DNA of 64,000 nt from Albula goreensis (lineage: Eukaryota; Chordata; Actinopteri; Albuliformes; Albulidae), in assembly GCA_022829145.1 (NCBI GenBank), contig CM040758.1, positions 15,728,628 through 15,792,627 on the forward strand. The letters are read 5' to 3'. Shown piece after piece: positions 39,814 to 53,402 of this stretch. The notes below the pieces were generated by a model, which was given only the letters and a program-made list of their open reading frames with translations, searched no databases and was not told the DNA's origin. Positions within the stretch are counted from its first letter, which is position 1, and every line of letters begins with the position of its first letter. The translations under genes were made by a program, and so were the position numbers.

Positions 39814-42800
39814 TACAAAAACCAATCTGGCTCTGAAAGTCACGTTTAGGCCTTTGGTATGCAGATGTATTCTGTGCTCTTGAAATGTGCTTACCGCTGG
39901 GATACTTGGAGACACTTCCTGGTTTTGATGTATTGCCACCGGGATGGCCAATGCCACATGTTGTGGTAAGTAAAGGAGAGTAAATAAATAACGAGGTTTG
40001 GGCAGGTCAGCGGGATGCTCTGTGTCTGAAGCAGTGCCAGGGTGACCTACCCGCTGGACCCGTCTCCTCCAGGCACCGGGGCCTGCACCACGGAGACTGT
40101 CAAAGACCCGGGTGCCTTTTTCTATTTGTGACTGCAGCATCACAGTATGTGTGATGTGGCTCACACAGGCGCACTCACCTTCTTATCTCTATCAAACATG
40201 CAGGCACACACATACGTCCTGTACAAGGAACAAAGACATATGCACATACACACACGATGGTAGGCCCAATAATGTAATCATGAAATCACGAGGTGTACAT
40301 GCACCACATGTGTTCTCCCCTCTTCGTCTCTGTCTCATAAATAAAGTGGATATAGTAGATAAACAGCTGTAGATAATGTCAGCAGGTCAGCATATAAAAT
40401 AAAGATTTTCACATTAAAATGAAACCTCATTGCACTGCTCGTGATGCCATTACTTATGATTTGGATTCTGCAAGTCACTTGCAAAGATGACACCCTTTAT
40501 TATCTCACTAATGGTCACTCACATTTTCCCCAGTAAAGCAGTGTGTGTCCTGGGCATTAGGCAAGGACAAAACTTGCATGGGGGCATTAAATGATAAGTT
40601 GATATTGCAGAGAATTAAATTATGGCTGTGTAAGTTACAGACACCAAGGCAAGGAGGAGGTCAGAGATTGGTTGTGTGGGTGAAGGAGAGAGAAAAGCTG
40701 TGTATTTTGAGTCTCAGAATTTGAGCTTCTTTTCTACCGACTGACAGATTTTGTCCTTTTGTGCACACCGTACATGGAGTCAGAGTATCAAAGACGGGTA
40801 GTGCAGGTCAGGTGACCCCACTGTTTTTCATTTGGCTTAATCTTAAGTGCTGGAGAGCATCGTTAATCTTCCATGGAAACAGTTACTTGGCAAAGCCAAC
40901 ATCTGTGTGAGTCGGCTGCAGAGAGAGGCTAAGGCATGTAACGTGACTTGACAACTCACAGAATGATTAAGTCTGGGAAGGGAACACTCAACTTATGAAT
41001 CAAGTTTTTTTTTCCAAATATTTTTGTAACTGTAAATAAATATGGGGAAGAAAATTCCGTTTTTTTTATTCTTTAATTCTGTAAAACTTGATATTGCCCA
41101 TTGGTGCTATTTAGATTTTATACTTTTCCTCCTTGATGCTTCTGAATTTCACAAGAGATGCTGAAATTAAAACATGAAAAAAAATTAGAACCAATAAAAA
41201 TATACACAAAGAGTATAACACTAAATTTGGTGAAATATTCAATTGTTAATAATCCTTTATTAATTTTAATTAATTTGATTATAATTAACAAAAAATAACA
41301 TGACAGCATTTACCATTGTTATTATATGTGTCTATTTTTTCTTATTACTGTTTTTGTATTTTCAATTTTTAATCTTGTGGACAGATTTGTATTTATGTAA
41401 ACTCATAATAATCGACTAATAAAATTCTAAACATAAAACTAAATAAAACACTGGGAATAAAAAAAATAATAAAATAAATTTCTGATGTGATTAAAAATGC
41501 ATTTTTTTATCATGGCATGGATTTATTTTTACAAAGACTTTACTGCTTAAGATGTTCATAAGATTCAATTCTTTATTTTGTAATTTCCTTGGCATTTTTA
41601 ATTAACAAATGCTATCATTGGAGCCCAGAGGATGAAACTATTAGAATTCAGTGACATAAACACCTCTATGTGTTTCATTTTTTTCTATTTATTTTAAAAA
41701 ATAAGTAGCTCTTTTAGTTTATAAAAATTATTCCATCATCCATTTTATTGTATGGTTCCTAATTGTTTTCCATATGTGAAATGTATCATTTATTAGGTCT
41801 GAAAATAATGGTGACCTGGATGTGTCTGTATGTGTCTGGATGTTGTGTTCTGCTGATTAACGTATTTGTGTTGTAGTAAAATTCTCCCACTGTTTTTCCG
41901 CACTTTCAAAGAGGCCTCTTCAGTCGTATGACCTGAACAATGATTGGTAGATAGAAATCATGCGGGAAAGATGCACTGTCTGTGTTATATGTGACACAAA
42001 TCCATACTAATTTATCCCAAGATTAAAAATGTGACTAATAATTAAAAAATAGATACCATTTAATGGCTCATGGCCACCCGTGAAAGTGATTTAATGCTTC
42101 AAATGGGTTTCAGATGAGAGCTGCCTCCACAGCTCTTTGGTGTTATTTATTTATTTCAAGGCAAGCTGTTTGGATAGGGGAGGAGGGGCTCAGGGTTAGG
42201 GTTGGGAGGGGGGACGGTGTCATCTCAGCTCCTTGCTGCCCCCTCCTGCTGGGGCTGAGTGGTGCGATTAGACACAGCCAGCCACAGATCAATGGCCAGG
42301 CCCTTGCAAGGGGCAGAACCCACAGGAACACTGCTTGCTCAAACCAAGGCATTTGCATTTACTTCCCTGTCAACACACAGCTAACGGGGGACTCCGTCCG
42401 CTCTCTCTCCCCCCAGAAAAAGGCACAGTCCAAATGAGTTTGACGTGCCTTCTCTCTCACTCCCTCTCCCTCTCCCCCTGAAGCAAAATAAAACATTTTT
42501 TCACAGATAGTTGAACCATGGGCCTGTCGCCAGGGGGTTGGTTTTAAAAAATAACAACACTGAAAAGGCATGCTGGTTCTCTGTGCAGCTGGATTAGGTG
42601 GGTTGGGGTTGTGGTTGATAGCTGTAGCCCAAAGATGAAAAAGGAGCCCTTTGCCCCCCTTCAATAATTTGGGTGGTATCCTCCCTGTGCTGAGGGGGAT
42701 GATCATGCGAGGCAGTTTCTGATTGGGGAAGAAAGGCTTCCATGCACCGCCCCTCCCTGTGACCTCACATTACATGTGCTGCAGTGGGGAGGTCCCATGG

Positions 42801-43293
42801 CAGCAGTACGAACAATAAAAATAATATTTTAATGCAGCCGAAAATGGATGCATATATTTAAGCAGTCATGTACATATTTCTGTGTTTGTTTCTTTTGTAT
42901 TTTTATGTTTTATCGTGTAGTTGAGAGGGTTTAGCTAGGCATTAATAAATTAACCATAAGTCATGTGTAGCACTTCCACATAAGTGATGAGAACATACAC
43001 ACGCACGCATACAAGTTCACTGTCAGAAACACAGACCCAAATCATGCAGTCATTATGGCATGAAATTCCCCCTTCCATTTCAGTGGGTAGAGAAGGAGCA
43101 CTGGGTGCGTACTGAAGAAATTATGTATTGTATACAGATTTTTTTTTCAGAAGCAAAAAAAGTACTGTGATCCTTGTTGCCCTCTGTAGCCCAAATTTCA
43201 TTCAGTCATGACCTACATTTCTCTTCTTAAGAGACTGACAGTGGAAGAGTAGGAGGGAGAAAAAAATGACGTAGGATTAATTGAGCTCGCGTA
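39814..43293. other. non-coding DNA, no gene seen
   Basis: The 40.98-41.80 kb part is very AT-rich. The 42.11-42.80 kb part is GC-richer, with frames open on both strands but no recognisable domain. No exon or transposon supported. Confidence 0.55.
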
Positions 43294-43489
43294 TGGACGG
43301 TTTGATCTATATATGCATGCAGTAATGCATTTTGGGTTTTTTTGGACGGTTTGATCTATGTATGCATGCAGTAATGCATTTTGGGTTTTTTTGGACGGTT
43401 TGATCTATGTATGCATGCAGTAATGCATTTTGGGTTTTTTTGGACGGTTTGATCTATGTATGCATGCAGTAATGCATTTTGGGTTTTTT
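43294..43489. repeat. 49-bp tandem repeat, four copies
   Basis: Units start at 43294, 43343, 43392 and 43441, each opening TGGACGGTTTGATCTATG and closing CATTTTGGGTTTTTTT. The first copy has ATAT where the others have ATGT; otherwise the copies look identical. Every unit carries two ATGCAT palindromes twelve bases apart. The near identity implies recent expansion, so copy number is probably polymorphic. The unit is not a multiple of three. Frames through it are shadows. Confidence 0.98.
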
Positions 43490-46400
43490 TTTCCTCCTCT
43501 TCACACAGTCCCATTAGACATTCCCCTTTATGTATCAGTTGTAAATGTGGCCATTGTATGTCTTTGTCATTAAGACGATGTAAAGATCTGAGAGGACGAG
43601 GCAAATATTGAGGCACCCAAGGGACCCTTTAGTAGTTTGCTGCGTATATTTCACCCTCTCTCCTATACAACAAAAAAGAGGCATTTTTGTGCTCACTATG
43701 CTTGTACTATAATGACTGAGATCATATACAACACTTACCAAAAATAGCTCCCTGAGTACTTTTGCTGCTTCCCCATAGCAACAAACCCAACCAGCGCATG
43801 GTGTTACAGCATTTGCCAAGAAATCCAAAATCCTTTGTATGGTGCACATCTCATCTCTTAGTGTCTGAGAATTACTATACTGTATGCTAGACATCTTATC
43901 AGTATAGTAATACAATTTTGCTTTACTCTCGAGCAGATTTTTATAATGCTTACATATTTTCAGTTTGTAAAATATTCAATATATTTTGTACAAAACAGTA
44001 TGTCAATTTTTGATTCTGTGGACCATGAACCTTTTAATGCTCATATTTATTTCTAAGAAAATTGCATATGTTCTGCGGTGTTAATGGCAGCTGAGCTGAT
44101 AAAGTAAGAATTTTCATCTTACAATCATTAAACAAAGACATGTCTATTGTATGTTTTTGCTTTACTGTGTAGACATTTAAGAGGTGGGTGTTGATTCTGA
44201 CAGCAATAATTCCATCAGTCTACGGGAGAATAAATAACTATAAATTTTCACTTATGAAATGTTAATAACAGCTGCCAGAATGGCAGTGTTCGAGATATTT
44301 CATTTAAAGGATTAGATTGAGGTAGTTTTTTTTCTCCATGGTCCTCCCCCCCCCTTCCTCAAATACAGGAAGACATAACAGTCCTATATTTGGCGTTGAT
44401 GCTACATGTTGCAGCATGTAGGTGGGGTATTTCCACTCGTTCCAGGCCAAAAATTAAGGGTCCCCCGTTTGTTGGCTTCATTGGGATTAGCTGTGGTCGT
44501 GGTTCTCTTAAAAAAATGAATCCGTTGCATAGCTCTATCTTAATTTTTATTGTGGCAGACTGTTTTGAATTGTACGTCTGGACTTCCACTGAAAATAGTC
44601 TTAACAACCGTTGTCGCCAAGTCTAAACAGAAATCGAAAAATAACTGGCAAAGAGTAATCTCTGAAAACAAGGACTGATTTTTTTGCATATTTATTTTGT
44701 GTCACACCAGCAAGAGAACTTTGAGAAATGGAAAACCAGGACAGGGCAAGAATTATGTAAAATAAACATCTTCTGTTAAATAAATTATCATTCTGAACAT
44801 CTGTAATGCAACACTCTGATTTATTTTTATAAGATTCTCTTTTATTCTTTATTAAATTATTTTGTAACATCATCATCTGTCAGTAATTTTTTTTCTTCCC
44901 ATTTTATAAAAATATTTTATGAAATGTTGGCTGTCTGAATAATCAAGGTGTCTCTTGTAGTACACCCTTTAAATGTTGTACTAAACATCAGAGCAAAAAT
45001 GAAAAAGAGCAAAAAATCCTTAAAATCTTAGATCAAACAGTGCTGTAACAGCAACAATTTCTTCTTGTTTTAATATCAGCTTTGTTTTGAGTGTTTGTCC
45101 CCCTCTGTTGAGGGCATATCACAGCGTATCGCCCAGGTTATTGTAAATGGACTGATGTAATATTTCTGAAATTAAAGTGCTTAGAACTTGTTAATCTCAT
45201 ACAACCAGATTCTTCTCCTGGGGGCTGGGGGTCTTGTGTAAGGTACAGCAGCTATGATACCCTCCTCTTTTCCCCTAACAAAGTCTTTCTGCGCTCTGAT
45301 TCCAGTGGAGTACCTGTGTGTGTGCATGTGTGAGTGTGTGTGTTTTTTTATAGAGAGGGAGGAAAGACCTGCCATTTTGTTGAGATGACTGATTTGAAGG
45401 GAGCGAGGGTTGCAACATCTCTGACCACAGTTGTGTTACTGGGGACGACCTGTGCATCATCCTAATGATTCCACAGCCATGTACTAGCTTCAGGTCAATT
45501 CTCAAATGATCTGGTCAGCTTAATCCTCTTAAAGGGCTAATAATGCGAAGGGAATTACCGTTGTGTGTATTAATATTTGATGGAAACCTCTATTGCAGCT
45601 CTAATGAGACTAATATATACATGCATGATCCTCTGGCTGCTGTCCTGATTGGAGAGCTTTATTTTTTTGCATTTTTTATATTTTATACATAAAAAATTAT
45701 ATATTTTATTTGTAACTCTATGCATATAATAATAGGGTTTTACCAGGGGTCTTGAAATCACATCTTTGACCTACCAGCACTTACAGTGGCAAACACAACT
45801 AGGAAAAGAATGCTTTCTTTCCCAGCATGCGTTTGCTGGGGTCTCTCACATAGCAAGAATTTGCGCTGATTATAATGTTGAAATTGGCCTTTCATTTAGA
45901 ATGCCCCCTTGCCATATATACAGCTGCCCTCAAGTATATATGAGGAAATTTTACTGGGGAAATTGAGGCTCTTCAGATGCCAAAAATAAGTTTGTGTAAA
46001 CTGCAGTGAAACATGGCATTCTCAAGCTTTGATGTTTTCAGGAAAAAAAAAGACTGAATAAGTATTTTATGATAAGAAGTCCAGGGGAAGTGTTTTGCTT
46101 TGGACATACATTAGAGTATGGACAAAGCCAATATCCAAGCAAACATTTCCTTTTCTTGAAGAAACTGATGACTGAAATAAATGGGGACTGAATGAAGTGG
46201 TCTACAAATAAGTCCTCTTTATCTTCCTTTCTTTATTCATTTTTATACCAGTTTGTAAATGGAATAGCATTTTTTAATAGTCTTAACCTTTATTTGGCCC
46301 CCTTTGGTAAAAATCTGATATTTTTGTAGCTTTTTAAACTTATTTTGGCACATAAAAATATGCCCACTCTCACAACAATTTAAATGAGTGTAGATGAGCT

Positions 46401-49350
46401 GAGAGGGTGGGGTGATGGGATGGAACCGGGTCGTACTTGATGTGTGCGTAAATGCAGGTGACAGAGTGAGAGGGAGAGAGAAATTGCACTGGGGATTAAC
46501 CTGACAGTGCTGTAATGAGGAACAAGAAAGTTTTAAGTCAACCCAAATCAAGACACACAATCTGATAATGGTTGCTAATCTGTTCTTTGAAAGTGACCTG
46601 TGAAATTGCTTTATTCTTTCATGTCCTCCTCTTTTGTTCAGAGCTATTAGAGTGTCCCTTTCCATCATATCCACATTCAGGAAATATTTCTTCCAGTTGA
46701 TAAAGGCCCCTTTACATATACACTTGAAGTTTTTATTTTTAAGTACCATAAAATAGAAGTGAAATACGATTCCAAAAGGGAGTATTTGGAGGACTGGGTC
46801 CAGCCAATGGGGTGACAGTGTTGGAATTGATGCATGAATTGCTAGCTGTCAAATGCAACAGTTTTCTTCTTACTTTTTCACGCTGTTCTCTTCCCACAAT
46901 AAAAAATCTTCCTCCTACCCTTTCCCCCAGCATTGTCATTGTGTCGGCCAAACTTAGATACTCTTATTCCCTATCATCGGGCCCCATGCCAGCATTAGAG
47001 AAAGGATTGGTGGGAATTGGATCTGAAACCCACACCCCCACCCCAACCCCCCACCCCACCCACCCCCCAAATGTCTCAGAGTCCTTCTTCACAGCTGTAT
47101 CGAGTGGTGGAGTCTGTGAGGAACAGCAGACAGGGTGCAGCCATGGCTACAATCACTTCATTGTTCTGTCTAGGCCGTCTGAGACCCGCTACCTGTTATT
47201 ATCTTGGAGTACACTGGCAAGGTATTTAATCAATACCCCCTTTGTGAAATACTGTACTTCCAACCAGCACCCCCACCCCTCAGTCAATGCTCATAGCAGA
47301 CGGTGAACTGCCGGGGCAATTAATAGCTGTGCCTGATAATCTAATGATTACATGGCGTTCCTGACAGTACACCTGAATGAGTTTTGTCAGGCCTGATTAA
47401 AAGGCGGAAAGCCAGACGGGTAACGTTGGAGAATCGTACAGCCGTGACCGGGGTTGGATTGGGGGGAAGGGGGCCCTGTCTTTCACACTGTTTACGTGAG
47501 GCAAGAGGTGTATATCGCGCTTTTATCATAAATCCTCAATTCACAAGTTCTGGTGCTAATTGTGAGTAGCCCTATTTTAAAACAATAACAACCTTGATTT
47601 TCTGTCTGGTGCAGTTAGTTGCTTATTGTCATGGTTTAGGTTGGACTACTAAGGTGAAATTTCCAGACTCCACCACCCCACCCCCTCCAAATTCCATGTG
47701 GTGTCTCAAAGACATGCCAGTGTAAAAGCTAAAATATTTCTGATACAGCCAGCCTGTGAGAGATAAACTAGGATTGTGTTTGTGTAGTTAATCCCCCTGT
47801 CCTCCTTGGCTAGATTAATATCGGCCCTGGTAGGTATGACCTCATACTCTCATGATAAGAGGCCAGTAATCAGGTTACTTCAGCAAGAAAGTCCTGACAA
47901 TTGAGGAACAATGTGCGTAAAATGTTGAGTCCCCTCAAATTGCTTTAATTCCACTTGGCTTAACTGCACACTCAGGTCTAAATTTGAAAAAGAAGGCTGT
48001 GGTGTATCTAGCTTTAAAATGCAACCCCGCTTCTCCCCACCACCACCCCTGAACTTTAACAAGAAAAAGACCAGTAGCACCCAACAGGTATCAAATAACA
48101 TTTAACCAGAATATAATGGAACACCTACATGTTGTCAAGAGTGATTTAGTCATTTGTTTTCATGGAAAAAAACACTAAGCTTTTGAAAGTGGACCCCTTT
48201 TGGACAAAACTGTCGATACAAATTCCAACCAAATTCACTGGGTTCTGTTTTCCCATAGAATAAGTCTGGCCACGTTTGCTGGTAAAATATAATTTATTAT
48301 AATTTTGGGCGATGTTCAAGTGATGAGATCTGGTAGTCAGTGACAGTAGCATTGCTTGGGCCTTTTGAGCTACACCCTTTCCACACACACCGCCATACCC
48401 ATTCTCACAGGAGTCCTCCCAAACCCTTCACATATTCACCAGATGATGCGCTACATGGAGTACAAGGCAAACTGGTGCGCACCTTTTAACAGACTGTTTC
48501 ATGTGACAAAGATCCTGCGGTGTGCAGTGAGTGCCATAATGCGAGGGCAATGAAGAACAAACCGGGACTGTGACAGCTTTGATCTGCAATCCTTAAGTGA
48601 TCTCCTTCCAATCTAGAGCATAAGGAAGTGATTGCCGGGGAGCCCAGTAAGTGTGAAAAGTGGAGAGCCCCGCTAAGTACAGCACAGATGAGGAGTGTTG
48701 GCCTCCAAAGTGAGGGATGCCAGGGAGCACGGAGAAGAGAGGATGCACGCACCAATTGCCTTGTCACGTCAAAGCCACTCTTCAGTTTCCTCCTTGGGTC
48801 GGAAACAGACCAGAGCACAGCAAGCCATTAAGCAATTCACAGGGGACCTGGCCACAGGGTCAGACATGGAGAAATGAAAATACATTCTGCCCTATAAGCC
48901 CTCCTGGTTAGTTAGTGCCTACAAATCACTGTTACTGTGAGGATAGTCCTCTGGAGCGCTCCTTTGCAGGTGATGACAGGGCTCAGTGTGCATGGCGTGC
49001 AGGCGTGTACCGTACCAGAGGGCACAGAGGGTTGCATATGAGCTTGTTTGCTTTTTAACTAAACAAGGTGAAAAGTGGGCCCGAGCTCTTAGGCTGGTCG
49101 ATTCTAACAAGGCAGAGTGTGCCTGGCTGGGCAGGGCCGGAGCGGTTACGTGTGATGGATTTTGGGAGTGCAGGCCACGATTAGCTGCCGATGTCAGCCA
49201 GGTCTGCTACAGGGCCGCAGGCAGCTGTGCAGGCTTGACGTGTTGACCCAAACCACCCCCTCCCATCCCCCCATCACCACTCCCCCACTACTGTCCCCAG
49301 GTTGTCTGGAAACTGCCCAGTTAGCCCTAGCCCAGTGCTGGACAAGCTGC
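43490..49350. other. non-coding DNA, no gene seen
   Basis: Includes mixed-complexity blocks at 47285-47600 and 48420-48650. The 168-codon minus-strand frame at 46243-46749 and the 164-codon plus-strand frame at 46812-47306 have no recognisable motif and are rich in low-complexity residues. Confidence 0.5.
47285..47600. promoter_or_regulatory. candidate conserved non-coding element
   Basis: A dense, non-repetitive block with TAAT cores (GGCAATTAATAGC near 47315, CTAATGATTACATGG near 47341) and CpGs (GTATATCGCGC near 47510). Among the upstream blocks this has the texture I would most expect of an ancient conserved element. No coding frame. Confidence 0.28.
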
Positions 49351-49382
49351 ATAAATCCAGAGAAGCATAAATCCAGAGAAGC
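49351..49382. repeat. 16-bp direct duplication
   Basis: ATAAATCCAGAGAAGC occurs twice in perfect tandem (49351-49366 and 49367-49382). Confidence 0.95.
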
Positions 49383-49534
49383 ACAGGCCAATTTATGATG
49401 GGCCAGTGTGAGCAGCTCAGGTTTCTAGATAAACCTTTGCCTAGAGGTTTGGGGTGAGAGTAGTGGGCTGGTGTCAGTGACTGTTGGGCTCGCTGCTGCA
49501 GAAGGGACTCCTGGAACAGCATTGTAGAGTGGAA

Positions 49535-49606
49535 GGCCAGGAATTGTGTTAAAGGGGAGGCCAGGAATTGTGTAAAAGGGGCGGCCAGGAACTATGTTAA
49601 AGGAAA
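49535..49606. repeat. 24-bp tandem repeat, three copies
   Basis: Units start at 49535, 49559 and 49583, each opening GGCCAGGAA. Copies 1 and 2 are nearly identical, while copy 3 has diverged at several positions. Confidence 0.92.
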
Positions 49607-49910
49607 GGTTAATATTTTTAAAGGGTCAGTCTGGGAAGATATTAATGAGAATTTTGGGGAAATACTTTTAGAATTGAGCAGCTTTAAGGGAGGGGGGGGC
49701 AGGCTTATCTTGTGGGGTGGGGCTTTACATTCAACATATGCAGTGCACACTGCATCAGCTTAAACATTTTACTTTCATGTACCTTGAAGTTTATGTTATG
49801 AACAATATCAAAGATTATAATTAATAGTAATGATTCCCTGCTATCTATTATTATTATTATTGGTAGTAGTAGTAGAAGCAGTTTCAGCAGGATCATTACT
49901 GTTTGTATTA

Positions 49911-50158
49911 CAGTTGACCCTGCATGATGTGGAAAAACCACATAAAAATGTGTGCATATGTATGGTATTACATGATAAAATACATTATACATATATTTTA
50001 TGCATTTATGACATTTTACATTTTCTTTACTTTTCGTCTGCTACGCGGTTTCCCACACAAGGCCGCAAAGCTCCCAAAAAATTGGCATTAAAGTTGTTGC
50101 CGGCCCGCAAAAAATCAAAGCTGCAATGTGGAAAGCCACGATGTGGGAGGGTCACCTG
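49911..50158. mobile_element. 248-bp pogo/Tigger-like MITE
   Basis: The left end starts CAGTTGACCCT and the right end, read inward on the other strand, starts CAGGTGACCCT, matching at 10 of 11 positions. Both ends are flanked by TA (49909-49910 and 50159-50160), the target duplication of the Tc1/mariner/pogo superfamily. CAGTTGACCC resembles the ends of vertebrate Tigger elements. The interior has no transposase frame. It lies directly after an ATT/AGT triplet repeat (49847-49874). Confidence 0.65.
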
Positions 50159-50160
50159 TA

Positions 50161-53100
50161 TTTGTATTTTTATCATTCCTGAATGAAAAAAATGTAACAA
50201 TGTGCTTAAAATAGAAATTTGTCTGTCTCACTCTTAAAAGATATCTGGCACTGTAAATAAAAGGAGGATGGGGAATTAAAAAGCCCTAAACATGTGTGTG
50301 TAAATGCTAAAATCAGTGGGGGATATACAGTAACTTACACAGAGGAACGGTCGTGTTTACATTAGGTGATCAGTGATCCTCAAGGATACATGCAGTACCT
50401 GGCTCATGGAATCGTACCTTCGTTTCAGCGTACAACCTCACTTCAGGAGTGATAGTTCTGTGTGGGTGGGTAATTTGTTACCTTTCTGGTTTCCTGTCAT
50501 TAGACTCAAATTTTTATTTTTATTAAGCACGGCTACAAAGATTTATGCATTTCCTACAGTACCTTTAAATAGCGTATAGTTTAATTGCAATAAACAAGAG
50601 ATACATAGCAGTATAAGATGAATGGTTCAAATGGTGAATGAATTGTATTCTATGTTTATCGTGGACAGTGGCACTATTCCATTGCTACAGTAGATTTGTG
50701 TTCACAAAAAAAGGATGCACAATTCAAACGGAGTTTCCTGTCTTTGATCATGTTAAGCCCGCTTGGAGCCACTGTCTATCTGCCTCTTTGTGGAGTTGGA
50801 GCCTAACATTTTCACAGGACTTAAAATAAGCTTTTTTTGGTGGTGGGGAGTGGGGGGTGATGCTACTTACTGCCGTTCAAATTTTGCTACAGTTCTTATG
50901 CTTTTTGATGGCGTCCAAAGCTGTTCCGTAACCTACCCTTGCAGTCTCAATTTCACGCCGTATTCCCAAGTATCAGAAACCGATCCATTGCAACCCTGCC
51001 TTTTTTTTCCTCCTTCCAACATAGAAACTAACGGCTTCAGTATGCTTTTCACGACTGCGCTGTGTGACTCTCCGAGTGTTCTTCTTTAGGTTCCATCGTC
51101 ATAAGAAAAAGGAGCCTGCACCTCACTGTGACCAAATTCGTACTGTATGAACTCTGGAGAAAAGATTTCAAAACCTTTGAAAAGAGCACGTACACAGACA
51201 AAGGCAGCAGCATTCACACAGAGAAATGCTAAATGAAGTCTCCGTGACCTATGACTGGCTGCCTTTGTGACCACTTATCTAACCATTTATTTTCTCTGAT
51301 TTTTTTATATGTCAGCATGCCAAAAGCTAGATAAATAAAAATGACTTTCAGTAATTAAAAGTATTTCGTAACTTTAATGATGGAGCACCAACTTTTACAC
51401 AATTGCAATTTTAGGTATTGTACCAAAGATGTTCATGTAGGCATTTTGAATTGAAATGATTGTGCATTTATTTAGTTTATGTTTTAGCAAAGGAAAACTG
51501 GTATACAGACATGCTTTCTGAAGCTAATAGAGCATAGCAATAGGGGTTCAGCAGCAGCTCTCACAAAAGTAACTCCATAACAGCATTAAGGACAACATTT
51601 AGTGTATAACACAAAATTATATAGAGAGAAATTTCATTGTTCCAGTTCGGAGGGACCAGTGATGATAATTCAGGGGAAAAGGCTCTGTCCAAAGCCTGCA
51701 CCGCACAGCAGAGAGAGGACCCGTGGTGTGAATAATTCAGAATGGGGGAAATCTTGCACCCCTGTTGGAGGGGGCCGGGGTTTGGGGGTGCATTTGTTGT
51801 GTGGAGGGGAGGAGGCAGAAATGTTTGGGCCGAGTCAAAGCCTCGTCTCGTCGCCAGCTGCCTCTCTCAGCGAATCATCAAAGACTTATCGTCTTCGCTT
51901 TTGAAAGCAGAACAAAAAAAAGGGGGCATAGGGAGTGGAGTAGCGATGTGTCCCCTGACATCTCATCTGCAAGAATGTCAAAGTGGGCATTTCTCTTTAT
52001 TACCCTTATTTACCGGGGGTCAGGTCAGAGGCCGCCCAGTTAATATTTAGCACAGATCTCCTGAAATGTAATTACCGGAGAAAAAGGAGCTCAGCGTGGA
52101 AGATTTGTGGTTACAGCAGGTAATCCTCCAGTGGAAATCAGTCTGAGGCTCAGCAAAACGCATCATTTACTTACATAAGGAATATGGGTCACTTCAGCCC
52201 AAAACCAATTTATTTTAAAAAGGGTTTTTTGTGTGTCTGTCAGTCACCATGGTAAGATGCCAATCCCTGTGCATTGTTGATTTGAATGTTTTGTTGTAGA
52301 AAGAAAGAAGGCCTTTGGTTTTATTTTGATGACGTAAATCAAAAATAGTACGCTCTTTTTGATGAATAATGCAAAATTCTCACTTTTTATGGTAATTTTT
52401 TTTTCTAAGTACATGAATCATTTTGCTTTTCCAAGGCACACTTTCAGCTTACTTTAGTGGAGACAGTGAAAACACAGTGAAAATGAAACCAAAAAATAAA
52501 GCCAATAAGGTACAATAAAGGAGAAATTGGAGGAGTATGAGTACCTGAATGACATTGGATGGATCCTGTTTTATTATACTGTGGAATTGGTTTAAATGTG
52601 TATTAAGAAGAAAGATGTACGAGTGTGACATTTCAGAGTTCAGAGTTGAGAGCTGGCTTTGGCAGTAAATGTGATTGTGGTTAATGCAGATGTCTATGCT
52701 TCATCCACAGTCACTGTAACAGTGTTGTAAAGCTTATGTTCATGATTGCATCCACTCAGCCAAATTAATTGCAATTATAAATTATTTGTATTTAATTAAA
52801 TGTAATTATGATTAAAAGTGTGTTGTCCTTCAGAGAGGCAGCATCACAGAAAGGCTTAGGGCAAAGGCTTTTGGGATTACCAAGGCACGAAAATCAGTAA
52901 CAAAGGACTCTGAAGGTTGTGACAACTTCCCTTCTCCCCTTAAGTGATGCACGGCACAGCCAAGGCAAAGAGAGCAAGCACAGAAGGAAGGTGGCAACTC
53001 TGCAGCACTGGGGGGAGGGAAAGTCGAACGGATATGAATTGGGCAGTTTGAGTAGTTTCTGGAGTGAGTGAAGGCTGTGAGAGGTCACTCTCAGTGCACC

Positions 53101-53287
53101 CCTTGCCTGTCCCACCCCTTCAGCTGCAGAGTCAACAGACCACCCTAATGTGTCACTCGTTGGTGTGCAGAGGTCACAGGTGCAGAGTGATGGACCACTG
53201 TCCCTTTTCCCAAGTGTCACGTTTCTGCTTATGTTGCTTTAGATTTCCTCCACAGACAAACACAATCACACCTATACAACAAATGCT
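50161..53287. other. non-coding DNA, no gene seen
   Basis: Frames here are short and without domains. A mixed-complexity block lies at 51820-52220, and a TAATTA/TTAATTAA-rich stretch at 52755-52825. Confidence 0.55.
51820..52220. promoter_or_regulatory. candidate conserved non-coding element
   Basis: A 400-bp non-repetitive block with AT cores (CAGTTAATATTTAGC near 52038, TGTAATTACCGGAG near 52066) and CpG-bearing parts. Overlapping frames on the plus strand have no recognisable domain. Inferred from texture only. Confidence 0.25.
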
Positions 53288-53367
53288 AACACACACGCAC
53301 ACACACACACACACTGCCGCACACATGCGCACACACACAAACGTGTGCATACACATACATGCACATG

Positions 53368-53400
<33 letters not shown>
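53288..53400. repeat. interrupted CA microsatellite
   Basis: CA runs with short breaks. The longest pure run spans about 53371-53399. Confidence 0.95.

Positions 53401-53402
<2 letters not shown>

Noticed and set aside
46243-46749. 168-codon minus-strand open frame
   Set aside because: The longest open frame in the window, but the translation has no recognisable domain, has lysine-rich low-complexity ends, and lies in AT-rich DNA; length alone is compatible with chance in 64 kb.
46812-47306. 164-codon plus-strand open frame
   Set aside because: Contains a proline/threonine run from a simple CCCCACCC-rich tract and no recognisable domain.
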